A stretch of DNA of 64,000 nt from Nocardioides zeae (GTDB lineage: Bacteria; Actinomycetota; Actinomycetes; Propionibacteriales; Nocardioidaceae), in NCBI RefSeq assembly GCF_030818655.1, contig NZ_JAUTAN010000001.1:1302001-1366000 (forward strand), read 5' to 3'. The translations under genes and the position numbers were made by a program. Below the pieces are notes generated by a model. That model worked only from the letters and a program-made list of their open reading frames with translations. It searched no databases and had not been told where the DNA came from. Positions 9,181 to 19,585 of the stretch are shown in pieces (position 1 is the first letter of the stretch; each line of letters begins with the position of its first letter).

Positions 9181-11247
9181 GTGGGTCTTGCCGACGCCTC
9201 GAAACGGATCCTGCTGGGGCGCAAGCTCCGCAGCTCCCAGCTCGGGGAAACTCTCCTCCCGAAGCGCATCGCGCTCCCGGTCTTCGCCAGCGACGCGTTG
9301 TCGTCGGTCGCCTACGCGCCCGACGAGGTCTTCATCATGCTGTCGATCGCGGGGACGACGTCGTACGTCTTCTCCCCGTGGATCGGTGTCGCGGTCGCCC
9401 TGGTGATGACCGCGGTGATCGCGTCGTACCGCCAGACCGTGCACGCCTACCCGAGCGGGGGCGGCGACTACGAGGTGGCGAGCGTCAACCTCGGCCCCGC
9501 CGCCGGTACGACGGTGGCGAGCGCCCTGCTCGTCGACTACGTGCTCACCGTGGCGGTGTCGATCTCGTCGGGCTCGCAGTACGCCGCGGCGGCGATCCCG
9601 TTCCTGTCGGGGCACGAGGTGCTCTTCGCCTCCGCGCTCGTCGTCGTGCTCATGGCGCTCAACCTGCGGGGCATCCGGGAGTCGGGCAGCTACTTCGCCG
9701 TGCCGACCTACCTCTTCATGGTCGCGATCATCGGCATGGCGGTCTACGGTGGCTACCGGTGGGCGGTCGGCACGCTGCCCGAGGTGGAGAGCGCCGCGCT
9801 CGACGTCGTCCCCCGCGAGGGCTTCGAGGGCCCGCTGACCCAGTTCGCCATGGTCTTCCTGCTGGCACGGGCCTTCTCCTCGGGCTGCGCGGCGCTGACC
9901 GGCGTCGAGGCGATCTCCAACGGCGTCCCGGCGTTCACGCGGCCCAAGAGCCGCAACGCGGCCTCGACGCTGCTCATGCTCGGCATGATCGCGGTGACGA
10001 TGATGCTGTCGGTCATCCTGCTCGCCCGGGAGATGGGCATCCGCTACGTCGACCCCCACGAGCTCGACCGCCTCCGCACGGCGGCGGGGGACCCGATGCC
10101 CGACGGCTACGACCAGCACACGGTCATCGCCCAGATCGCGGGTGCGCTCTTCGCCGACTTCCCGCCGGGCTTCTACTTCGTCGTGACGATGACCGGCGTC
10201 ATCCTCGTGCTCGCGGCCAACACGGCCTTCAACGGCTTCCCGGTGCTCGGCTCCATCCTCGCGAAGGACGGCTTCGCCCCGCGCGCGCTCGGCTCCCGCG
10301 GCGACCGTCTCGCCTACAGCAACGGCATCGTCTTCCTGGCCGTCATGGCGATCGTGCTCATCGTCGCGTTCGACGCCCAGACCACCAAGCTGATCCAGCT
10401 CTACATCGTGGGCGTCTTCGTGTCGTTCAACCTGAGCCAGCTCGGCATGATCCGCCACTGGACGCGCCACCTCGCCACGGAGAAGGACCCCGGTCGCCGG
10501 CGCACGATGCAGCGGTCGCGGCTGATCAACGCGATCGGCCTGGCGTTCACGGCGGTGGTCCTCGTCGTCGTGCTGCTCACCAAATTCCTCGAGGGCGCCT
10601 GGATCACGATCCTGGCGATGACCGCGGCGTACTTCCTCATGCGCTCCATCCGGCGCCACTACGACCGGGTGGCGACGGAGATCGCGGCCGAGGAGACCGA
10701 CAAGGTCCTCCCCACCCGCGTCCACGCGATCGTGCTCGTCTCCAAGCTGCACAAGCCGACGCTCCGCGCGCTCGCCTACGCCAAGGCCTCGCGCCCCAAC
10801 GTGCTCGAGGCAGTCTGCGTGTCCACCGACCCGGCGGAGACCGACCGGCTGCTGGCCGCCTGGGACGAGCGCCGCATCGACGTGCCGCTCAAGGTGCTCT
10901 ACTCGCCCTACCGCGAGCTCATCAAGCCCATCGTCGACTACGCGGTGGAGATCCGGCAGGCCAACCCGCGCGGTGTCGTGGCGGTCTACATCCCGGAGTA
11001 CGTCGTGGGTCGCTGGTGGGAGCAGCTGCTCCACAACCAGAGCGCGCTGCGCCTCAAGGGCCGCCTGCTCTTCACGCCCGGCGTGATGGTGACGTCGGTG
11101 CCCTTCCAGCTCCAGTCCTCGGCCGTCGCGCTCGAGCGGGAGGACCGCCAGCTCACCCGCGTGCGTCCCGGCGACCTCCGTCGGGGTCGCGTGACGAGCG
11201 AGGAGGCGCCCGACCGGGTGCGTCCCCGCTCGCCGAGGCAGCGGTGA
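9181..11247 (+). CDS. APC superfamily permease with a large C-terminal cytosolic domain
   Basis: A 688-aa membrane protein. The first ~490 residues hold about 12 hydrophobic segments of amino acid-polyamine-organocation type, starting at FASDALSSVAYAPDE and including LRGIRESGSYFAVPTYLFMV. The last ~190 residues are soluble and resemble the USP-like tail of DUF/KUP-type APC transporters (VLVSKLHKPTLRALAYAKA). The family includes K+ and amino-acid transporters; the divergent TrkA-type regulators suggest cation transport, which is inference. It corresponds in position to Rv2690c. An alternative GTG lies at 9148. The stop overlaps the downstream methyltransferase start (GTGA). Confidence 0.88.
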   Translation: MGLADASKRILLGRKLRSSQLGETLLPKRIALPVFASDALSSVAYAPDEVFIMLSIAGTTSYVFSPWIGVAVALVMTAVIASYRQTVHAYPSGGGDYEVASVNLGPAAGTTVASALLVDYVLTVAVSISSGSQYAAAAIPFLSGHEVLFASALVVVLMALNLRGIRESGSYFAVPTYLFMVAIIGMAVYGGYRWAVGTLPEVESAALDVVPREGFEGPLTQFAMVFLLARAFSSGCAALTGVEAISNGVPAFTRPKSRNAASTLLMLGMIAVTMMLSVILLAREMGIRYVDPHELDRLRTAAGDPMPDGYDQHTVIAQIAGALFADFPPGFYFVVTMTGVILVLAANTAFNGFPVLGSILAKDGFAPRALGSRGDRLAYSNGIVFLAVMAIVLIVAFDAQTTKLIQLYIVGVFVSFNLSQLGMIRHWTRHLATEKDPGRRRTMQRSRLINAIGLAFTAVVLVVVLLTKFLEGAWITILAMTAAYFLMRSIRRHYDRVATEIAAEETDKVLPTRVHAIVLVSKLHKPTLRALAYAKASRPNVLEAVCVSTDPAETDRLLAAWDERRIDVPLKVLYSPYRELIKPIVDYAVEIRQANPRGVVAVYIPEYVVGRWWEQLLHNQSALRLKGRLLFTPGVMVTSVPFQLQSSAVALEREDRQLTRVRPGDLRRGRVTSEEAPDRVRPRSPRQR

Positions 11248-12502
11248 GCCGCCCCGACCACCGCCGTCGTCCCGGTCCCCAGCGGGGCCGCGGCACCCGC
11301 AGCCGCGCGCCGCGCGGACGCTCGCGCGTGGGGGAGCGGTACGACGCGGACATCGGGCCCGTCGCCCACGGCGGCCACTGCGTCGCGCGCGTGGCCGTCG
11401 CCGGGGAGGAGCGGCCCCGGGTCGTGTTCGTGCGCCACGGCATCCCGGGCGAGCGCGTCGTCCTCGAGATCACGGAGGGCTCCGACGGCGACCGCTTCTG
11501 GCGCGCGGCGACGTGGTCGAGGTGCGCGAGGCCTCGCCCCACCGCGTCGTCGCCCCCTGCCCGGTCGCGGGTCCGGGCCTGTGCGGCGGCTGCGACTTCC
11601 AGCACGTCGACCTCGCCCACCAGCGCACCCTGAAGACGGCGGTCGTGGCCGAGCAGCTGCAGCGCCTCGCCGAGGTCACCTGGGACGGCGAGGTGCAGCC
11701 CGTCGCGGGGGACCTCCCCGAACAGCTGGCCGGCCTGCGCTGGCGCACCCGGGTCCGTTACGTCGCGCTGCCCGGGGGAGGGCGCGGGATGCGCCGCCAC
11801 CGGTCGCACGACGTCGTGCCCGTCGACGAGTGCCTCATCGCCCACCCGGACGCCCGGGAGCCGCACCCCGGCACGACCACCGAGCACGTCGCGGTGGCCG
11901 GCCCGGGGGCCGTCACCGGGGAGCACGCCTTCGCCGTCGCGACCGACGGGTTCTGGCAGGTGCACCCCGGCGCGCCCGGCACCCTCGTCGCGACGGTGCT
12001 CGAGCTGCTGCAGCCGCAGGCGGGGGAGACCGCGCTCGACCTGTACGGCGGGGTGGGTCTCTTCGCGCGCTACCTGGCGGACGCGCTCGGGCCCGACGGC
12101 TCGGTGCTCAGCGTCGAGGGCGACGCGACCGCGTCGGCCCACGCCGTCGACAACCTGCGCGCGGCACCCGGGCGGGTGCGCGCCGTACGGGGGGACGTGG
12201 CGACCGTGCTCGCCGACGGCGACGCGACGCTCCCCGCGCTGGCCGCACCCGATCTCGTCGTGCTCGACCCGCCCCGCGAGGGGGCCGGCCGAGCGGTCGT
12301 CGACGAGCTGGTGCGGCGCGCTCCGCGTGCGGTGGCGTACGTCGCGTGCGACCCCGCCGCGCTGGGCCGGGACGTCGGACTGTTCCGGGCGGCCGGGTGG
12401 GAGCTCGTCGAGGTGCGCGGGTTCGACCTCTTCCCGATGACGCAGCACGTCGAGTGCGTCGCGCTGCTGCGCCCGTCGGTCGCTGCGCTCCCGGTGGTGT
12501 AA
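11244..12502 (+). pseudogene. TRAM-domain RNA methyltransferase (TrmA/RlmCD type), broken by a -1 frameshift
   Basis: The N-terminal part (GTG at 11244; ERYDADIGPVAHGGHCVARV, a TRAM domain) and the catalytic part run in different frames. The break is at about 11499: adding one G to GCGCGGCGACG restores WRAGDVVEVREASPHRVVAPC. The span is 3n+2, as expected for a single deletion. The C-terminal half keeps the cysteines of a possible Fe-S site (CPVAGPGLCGGC), the SAM motif DLYGGVGLFA, LDPPREGA and the catalytic cysteine in ACDPAALGRD, so an intact gene would encode a uridine-5-methyltransferase of rRNA or tRNA. It corresponds to Rv2689c. The TAA stop sits inside repeat family C. Confidence 0.85.
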
Positions 12503-12568
12503 CGCGGTGTCCGGGTGTCCATGGAAGTGGTAGACCGCGTGCACAGTGACTCGGACACCGCGTTACAC
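12497..12568. repeat. Intergenic repeat family C, inverted pair
   Basis: GTGTAACGCGGTGTCCG (12497-12513) and its exact inverse CGGACACCGCGTTACAC (12552-12568) form 17-bp arms around 38 nt. The left arm contains the TAA stop of the methyltransferase. A 19-bp stretch starting here, GTGTAACGCGGTGTCCGGG, recurs identically at 59585-59603, again over a stop codon. Confidence 0.85.
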
Positions 12569-12613
12569 GGGGGTGGACACCGGCCTGCGGGATTTGTCGC
12601 TCGACATCGTGTA

Positions 12614-12627
12614 TCTTGACGTCAAGA
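12614..12627. promoter_or_regulatory. Perfect 14-bp palindrome upstream of acnA
   Basis: TCTTGACGTCAAGA is a perfect palindrome 134 bp before the aconitase start. It includes a possible -35 element (TTGACG). It is a candidate operator of a central-metabolism regulator; the protein that binds it is unknown. Confidence 0.45.
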
Positions 12628-12672
12628 CAAACCGGCCGACGCGTGCACCACGGCACGCCGCCCGGGACCGCG

Positions 12673-12706
12673 CCAGGTAAGGCGAGCCTTCCTGGGAACG
12701 GTTCCC
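12673..12706. promoter_or_regulatory. Iron-box-like site and second palindrome before acnA
   Basis: Positions 12673-12691 read CCAGGTAAGGCGAGCCTTC and match 12 of 19 positions of the DtxR/IdeR consensus TTAGGTTAGGCTAACCTAA, with the core AGGT-AGGC-A-CCT kept. Directly after it GGGAACGGTTCCC (12694-12706) is a second perfect inverted repeat. Aconitase is an Fe-S enzyme and is iron-regulated in some actinobacteria, which makes the site plausible but unproven. Confidence 0.35.
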
Positions 12707-12760
12707 GACCCAGCGGCAAGATGGGTGGGCGCGGCCAACCAGCGGACGAGGAGACGGACT

Positions 12761-15571
<2,811 letters not shown>

Positions 15572-15587
15572 TCTCCCGGTCCCCCCA

Positions 15588-15627
15588 CCGACGGCCCGTC
15601 CCCGCACCCGCGGGGGCGGGCCGTCGG
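15588..15627. terminator. Strong hairpin between acnA and the DUF418-like gene
   Basis: An 18-bp stem with one G-T pair (15588-15605 with 15610-15627, CCGACGGCCCGTCCCCGC on the left) and loop ACCC lies between convergent genes. There is no U-tract, as is usual for high-GC actinobacterial terminators. Confidence 0.75.
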
Positions 15628-15644
15628 CGTACGACGAGGTCGGT

Positions 15645-16706
15645 CTAGCGCCGCACGCGGTCGACGCCCGCGGTGATGCCCCGGGCCAGTCCGCGCTCGA
15701 TCCCCTCGACGGGGCCCCGCGACCAGGGCTCCCAGCGCACCAGTCGCGGCCACAGCCACCCGAGCGCCAGCGAGCCCACGATCATCGCGGCCATGAGCCC
15801 CCAGGAGTCGTCGCGGAAGCCCGGTTCCCGGTCCTGGACCCACTGGTGGGCCACCAGGATCTGCACCACGTAGGCCGTGAGGGTGATCCGGCCGGCGTCG
15901 GCCAGGGGCCGCGCCGCGGCGGGCACCCACGTCGCCGCGAGCCGCACCGCCTGCACGACGGCCACGACGAGCACGACCTCGAAGGTCAGGACGGCCGGGG
16001 TCCCCGTGTACGGCGCCATGTCGAGCGTCCCGGCGCGCTGCGCGCCGATCATCCCGGCCGTGACGAGCGCACACCCCGCCAGGCTCGCGACGGTCACCAG
16101 CCGCCCGGCGTGCCGGGCGAGCACGATCGCGAGGCACGCGACCACGAGCATCGAGGTCAGGCGGTAGTAGGGGCCGGCGACCGCGAGCTCGAGGAGCCGC
16201 GGGTAGAGCCCGTCGGCGGTCTCGCCGGCCATCAGCCGCTCGAACCGCCAGTCGCGGAGCGCGGCGGCGGTGCTCGTCAGCAGCCGCGGCTCCAGCACGT
16301 AGAGGGCGACGGCGATGCCGAGCAGCGCCAGGTCGGGCAGCCGGACGAGCACGAGGCACAGCAGGGTCAGCGCGCCCAGCCAGACGAGGACGACCACGAT
16401 CTGCGCGTCGCTGCGCTCGAGCAGCAGGCCGATGCCGATGAGCGCCGCCGCCCGCACCAGCACGGCGACGACCTCGCCGTGGCGGCCGCGGCCCAGCTGG
16501 GCTCCCCACCCGATGAGGAACGCGAAGAGCGGCGCGGTGAGGTACTCGCTGAGGTCGAGGACGCCGCCGGGGCCGCCGCCGGGCGCGAAGTGCGCGACGA
16601 ACATCGACACGAGGGCCAGCCCGCGGGCCGCGTCGATGCCGAGGTCGCGGGCGCGGCCGGCGGTGGCGGAGTCGGAGCGGGACCCGAGGGGGAGGGGAGC
16701 GGTCAC
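15645..16706 (-). CDS. DUF418/DUF1624-like polytopic membrane protein
   Basis: A 353-aa protein with about ten hydrophobic segments. RDLGIDAARGLALVSMFVAH at the start is typical of the YeiB/DUF418 and heparan-alpha-glucosaminide acetyltransferase-like (DUF1624) group, and LTAYVVQILVAHQWV near the C-terminus fits DUF418. An acyltransfer role at the membrane is possible; the substrate is unknown. The GTG start directly abuts the stop of the preceding gene (TGAGTG), making this the last gene of a five-gene coupled operon whose first four members are two small/large gene pairs of unknown function. Confidence 0.75.
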   Translation of the reverse strand: MTAPLPLGSRSDSATAGRARDLGIDAARGLALVSMFVAHFAPGGGPGGVLDLSEYLTAPLFAFLIGWGAQLGRGRHGEVVAVLVRAAALIGIGLLLERSDAQIVVVLVWLGALTLLCLVLVRLPDLALLGIAVALYVLEPRLLTSTAAALRDWRFERLMAGETADGLYPRLLELAVAGPYYRLTSMLVVACLAIVLARHAGRLVTVASLAGCALVTAGMIGAQRAGTLDMAPYTGTPAVLTFEVVLVVAVVQAVRLAATWVPAAARPLADAGRITLTAYVVQILVAHQWVQDREPGFRDDSWGLMAAMIVGSLALGWLWPRLVRWEPWSRGPVEGIERGLARGITAGVDRVRR

Positions 16707-17582
16707 TCACCCATCGTCGTGCACGAGCCCGGCCAGCAGGTCCGGATCGGCGATCTCGGGTAGCCGCACGAGGTGGTGGAGGGCGTCGGCGCTGATCCGC
16801 GACAGCACGGGCAGCACCTGCTCCCACGCGGCCTGCCGGACGACCGCCCGCACGAGGCGCCGCTGGTGCAGGCGGTCCAGCCGGGGCAGCAGCTCGAACA
16901 ACCGCGCCCGGGCCTCGAGCCCGAGCAGCGCCATCAGCAGGACGGCCTCGTCGGCGCGGTCGTGCTCGCCCGCGGCGGTGAGGATCCGCTCCAGGGTCGC
17001 GTCCGGCAGCCCGGCCAGCACCTCGTCGAGCGCCGCCGGGTCCTCGGCGTGGACGGCGATCTCGAGGATCGCCAGCCCGGGGGCGTCCCGGACCACCTCG
17101 ACGCTGGCGTCGGCGGGCATGACGCCGACGAAGCCGCCGAGGGTCAGGTGGTCGCCGTTCGCGAGCATGCGCCGGCCGACGGCGACGAGGAGGTCTGCGG
17201 GCAGGCCCGTCACGATCGCGGTCGCCCGGGTCGGCTCGAGGTGGCCGGTCAGCTCCGCCAGGAAGTCGGGCGAGATCCGCTCGGCGAGCCGCGAGGCCTC
17301 ATCGGGCTCCATCACGGAGGCCGTGCGGGCCGAGACGAGGGGGCCGAGCGCCGTCTCGGCGGCCTTGGCCGCCACCGCGACGGGGAGGAAGCGGGTGATG
17401 CCGGCGAGGCGCGCGAACCGTCCGGCCTGGCGGGCGTGCCGGGCCGCGTCGACGCTGCGACGCAGGTGGGTGACCTCCGCGGGGGACAGCGCGGCCAGGA
17501 AGTCCAGGTCGGAGGCGTCCGCGGGCACCTGCAGGGCGTGCTTGAGCTTGGCGACCTCGACCACCGACCGGCCGGCGTTCAC
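16707..17582 (-). CDS. Large helical protein of the duplicated pair, copy 2 (unknown function)
   Basis: A 291-aa, almost entirely alpha-helical, Ala/Leu/Arg-rich protein without signal peptide or clear membrane segment. It is paralogous to the 359-aa protein at 17848-18927: FLPVAVAAKAAETALGPLVS matches LVPVAIAARAAQHAVGPLVS, and SPDFLAELTGHLEP with GGFVGVMP matches PADFLAEVCLTLDP with GRFVSVVP. The helical repeat style recalls MgtE-N/FliG-M domains, but this is only an impression. The GTG at 17582 overlaps the stop of the small gene upstream (GTGA). I do not recognise the family. Confidence 0.7.
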   Translation of the reverse strand: MNAGRSVVEVAKLKHALQVPADASDLDFLAALSPAEVTHLRRSVDAARHARQAGRFARLAGITRFLPVAVAAKAAETALGPLVSARTASVMEPDEASRLAERISPDFLAELTGHLEPTRATAIVTGLPADLLVAVGRRMLANGDHLTLGGFVGVMPADASVEVVRDAPGLAILEIAVHAEDPAALDEVLAGLPDATLERILTAAGEHDRADEAVLLMALLGLEARARLFELLPRLDRLHQRRLVRAVVRQAAWEQVLPVLSRISADALHHLVRLPEIADPDLLAGLVHDDG

Positions 17583-17851
17583 GAGGACGCCCCGGTGGCC
17601 GCGGACGGCTCCGCCGCCCCGTCCCGCGGGAACAGCGTCGCGGCGACCCGCCGCCGCAACGGCGCGGGGACCAGACGTACGGCGTCGCGCATCCCGCGGC
17701 GTACCTCGAGGTCCTCGCGGTGCTGCGCCATGGCGACCGCCGTGTCGAGGGCGTCCAGCTGCGCGTCGTCGAACCGGCCGAGGTAGGCGAGGTCGTCGGG
17801 AGCCAGCCCGAGGCGCTCGGCCACCCGCTCGAGCGGCGGAGGCGCGTTCAC
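17579..17851 (-). CDS. Small helical protein of the duplicated pair, copy 2 (unknown function)
   Basis: A 90-aa protein starting VNAPPPLERVAERLGLAPDD. It is paralogous to the 78-aa protein at 18920-19156: AVAMAQHREDLEVRRGMRDA with VRLVPAPLRRR matches AISLAIRAEDRAVADGLEEA with VRFVPRPLRGR. The GTG start overlaps the previous large gene's stop by GTGA, and its own stop overlaps the next large gene in the same way. Each small protein immediately precedes a large one, which suggests an obligate complex. No known domain is recognised. Confidence 0.7.
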   Translation of the reverse strand: MNAPPPLERVAERLGLAPDDLAYLGRFDDAQLDALDTAVAMAQHREDLEVRRGMRDAVRLVPAPLRRRVAATLFPRDGAAEPSAATGASS

Positions 17852-18927
17852 GATGCCTGCAGCAGGGCGGTCAGGCGGTCGTCGCCGTCGTCGTGCCGCT
17901 CCAGCCACCTCCGCACGTCGGCGTCGGCCAGTGCCGGCGCGCCCCGCAGGGCGGCGAGGTGCTCCTCGTCGAGCGCGTGGAGCACCCGCAGCAGCGTCGG
18001 GGCGAGGTCGAGCTCCCGGCCGGTGCGCAGCACGGCGTCGAGCACGGTCGGGTCCGTCGTGGCGGGCACGTTGACCAGGGCGCGCAGCGCTCCGTCGTCG
18101 AGGGCGCCCAGCGCGGGGAGGAGCTCGCGCCAGGCGTCGATCTCCGCCACGGCGGCCAGGAAGCCCGCGGCGCGGTCCGCGGGGAGACCGGCGACGACGC
18201 CGACCACGCGAGCGCGCGCCCTCGGGTCCAACGAGGTGACCAGGGTGAGGGCGTCGAGGTGCGCGTCGGTGGCGTGCGCGTGCTCCACGACGGCGACGAG
18301 GACGTCGTCGTCGAGCCCGTCCACGAGGGCCGGGAGCACCGAGCGGTCGTCGGCGAAGAGCGCGGCGCGCAGCAGGTCGCCCGGGTCGGCGCCGTCGACG
18401 ACGGCGAGGGCCGACGCCGTCGGCACCACGGACACGAAGCGTCCGAGCACCACGTGCTCGCCGCGCTCCAGCAGGAGGCGGCCGATCTGCGCCACGAGCT
18501 CCACGTCGAGGTCCGCGACGATGCCGCGCACCCGGTCGGGGTCGAGGGTGAGGCACACCTCCGCCAGGAAGTCGGCGGGCAGCCGCCGCGCGAGGCGCAC
18601 GGCCTCGGTCGGCGGCAGCGAGCCGGCGATGCGGGCGCTGACGAGGGGCCCGACCGCGTGCTGTGCCGCGCGGGCGGCGATGGCGACCGGCACGAGGGAG
18701 CTGAGGTGGGCGATGCGGGCGAACCGGTCGGCGTGCCGGGCGAAGAGCCGCTCGGCCACGTCGGTGCGGAACCGGCGGAGGTCGTCGGGGTCCGCGTCGG
18801 CGAGGAAGGCGACCTCGTCCAGGCCGAGGTCGAGCTCGTGGGCGAGCTTGGTGAGCTCGATGCGGGCGGCGAGCCGGGTGGCGGCGTTGCCGCCCCGGGG
18901 TGCGTCGCGGGCGGCGGTCTCAGCCAC
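17848..18927 (-). CDS. Large helical protein of the duplicated pair, copy 1 (unknown function)
   Basis: A 359-aa helical protein, about 70 residues longer than its paralogue at 16707-17582; the extra length lies in a C-terminal extension (LRVLHALDEEHLAALRGAPA and onward). The central block PADFLAEVCLTLDPDRVRG...ERGEHVVLGRFVSVVP is the most conserved part of the two copies. The GTG at 18927 is inferred from the 8-bp overlap with the small gene and from the loss of family similarity upstream. No catalytic motif, signal peptide or membrane span is seen, so a cytosolic scaffold or regulatory role is possible. Confidence 0.7.
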   Translation of the reverse strand: MAETAARDAPRGGNAATRLAARIELTKLAHELDLGLDEVAFLADADPDDLRRFRTDVAERLFARHADRFARIAHLSSLVPVAIAARAAQHAVGPLVSARIAGSLPPTEAVRLARRLPADFLAEVCLTLDPDRVRGIVADLDVELVAQIGRLLLERGEHVVLGRFVSVVPTASALAVVDGADPGDLLRAALFADDRSVLPALVDGLDDDVLVAVVEHAHATDAHLDALTLVTSLDPRARARVVGVVAGLPADRAAGFLAAVAEIDAWRELLPALGALDDGALRALVNVPATTDPTVLDAVLRTGRELDLAPTLLRVLHALDEEHLAALRGAPALADADVRRWLERHDDGDDRLTALLQAS

Positions 18928-19156
18928 GGTCGGTCCCGAACACGAGCGCCCGGGCCCGGCCCCGGAGCGGTCGGGGCACGAAGCGCACGGCCTCCTCGAG
19001 CCCGTCGGCCACGGCGCGGTCCTCCGCACGGATCGCGAGGCTGATCGCGTCGTCGAGCACGGTCAGGTCGGCCTCGTCGTAGGCCTCGAGGAGCGCGAGC
19101 CGCTCGACGGGCAGGTCGAGCCTCCGGGCCATCGACGTGAGCACGGGTCGTGACAT
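18920..19156 (-). CDS. Small helical protein of the duplicated pair, copy 1 (unknown function)
   Basis: A 78-aa protein, MSRPVLTSMARRLDLPVERL..., the first gene of the operon. It is paralogous to the 90-aa protein at 17579-17851 over nearly its whole length. The ATG at 19156 is chosen because TAGGGT lies 7 nt upstream; a GTG at 19165 is also possible. Only 49 bp separate it from the divergent thiamine-binding-protein leader, so both promoters lie there. Confidence 0.7.
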   Translation of the reverse strand: MSRPVLTSMARRLDLPVERLALLEAYDEADLTVLDDAISLAIRAEDRAVADGLEEAVRFVPRPLRGRARALVFGTDRG

Positions 19157-19163
19157 GCGCCTC

Positions 19164-19169
19164 ACCCTA
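19164..19169 (-). promoter_or_regulatory. -10 box (TAGGGT) of the small/large-pair operon
   Basis: TAGGGT on the minus strand ends 7 nt before the ATG at 19156, as in a leaderless promoter. It drives the five-gene operon down to 15645. Confidence 0.5.
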
Positions 19170-19205
19170 CTCGCGGGTCACTTCGCTGCGGGAGATGCTG
19201 GGGAC

Positions 19206-19265
19206 ATGACCACCGTGATCCCGACCCCCCGCCCGGTCCCCGCACGCTCCGGACGGGCCGCCTGA
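19206..19265 (+). CDS. Possible 19-aa leader peptide coupled to the thiamine-binding protein
   Basis: ATG at 19206 encodes MTTVIPTPRPVPARSGRAA and its TGA shares a base with the next ATG (TGATG at 19263-19267). A GATGCT sequence 6 nt upstream resembles a leaderless -10 box. The coupling suggests it is translated and delivers ribosomes to the downstream gene. Codon bias cannot be judged at this length. Confidence 0.35.
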   Translation: MTTVIPTPRPVPARSGRAA

Positions 19266-19585
19266 TGCTCGTTGCGTTCTCCGTCGCCCCCAGCGGCACC
19301 GGCCGGGACGACGCGTCCGTCGCCGACGCGGTCGCCGACGCCGTGCGCGTGGTGCGCGAGTCGGGGCTCCCGCACCGCACCGATGCCATGTTCACCACGA
19401 TCGAGGGTCCGGACTGGGACACCGTGATGGACGTCGTCAAGCGCGCCACCGAGGCCGTCCAGGCCCACGGGACCCGGGTGTCCCTCGTGCTCAAGGCCGA
19501 CATCCGTCCGGGCCACGAGGGCGAGCTCGACGGCAAGGTCCGGCGCGTCGAGGAGCGGCTGGCCGACGGGGGCTCCACCCGGTGA
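19265..19585 (+). CDS. Thiamine-binding protein, MTH1187/YkoF-like (DUF77)
   Basis: A 106-aa protein of the MTH1187 family, small ferredoxin-fold proteins reported to bind thiamine-like ligands. It begins MLVAFSVAPSGTG and contains LPHRTDAMFTTIEGPDWDTV and VSLVLKADIRPGH, all typical. The length is usual for the family (about 100 aa). The ATG overlaps the stop of a possible leader peptide, and its own stop overlaps the next start by GTGA. No thiamine (TPP) riboswitch is recognisable in the 49-bp upstream gap. Confidence 0.85.
   Translation: MLVAFSVAPSGTGRDDASVADAVADAVRVVRESGLPHRTDAMFTTIEGPDWDTVMDVVKRATEAVQAHGTRVSLVLKADIRPGHEGELDGKVRRVEERLADGGSTR

Noticed and set aside
11490..11515. Programmed ribosomal frameshift in the methyltransferase
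   Set aside because: No slippery heptamer or downstream structure is evident, and orthologues are normally single-frame; deletion or sequencing error is simpler.
19166..19205. TPP riboswitch before the thiamine-binding protein
   Set aside because: The gap between divergent genes is only 49 bp and lacks the conserved TPP-riboswitch elements.
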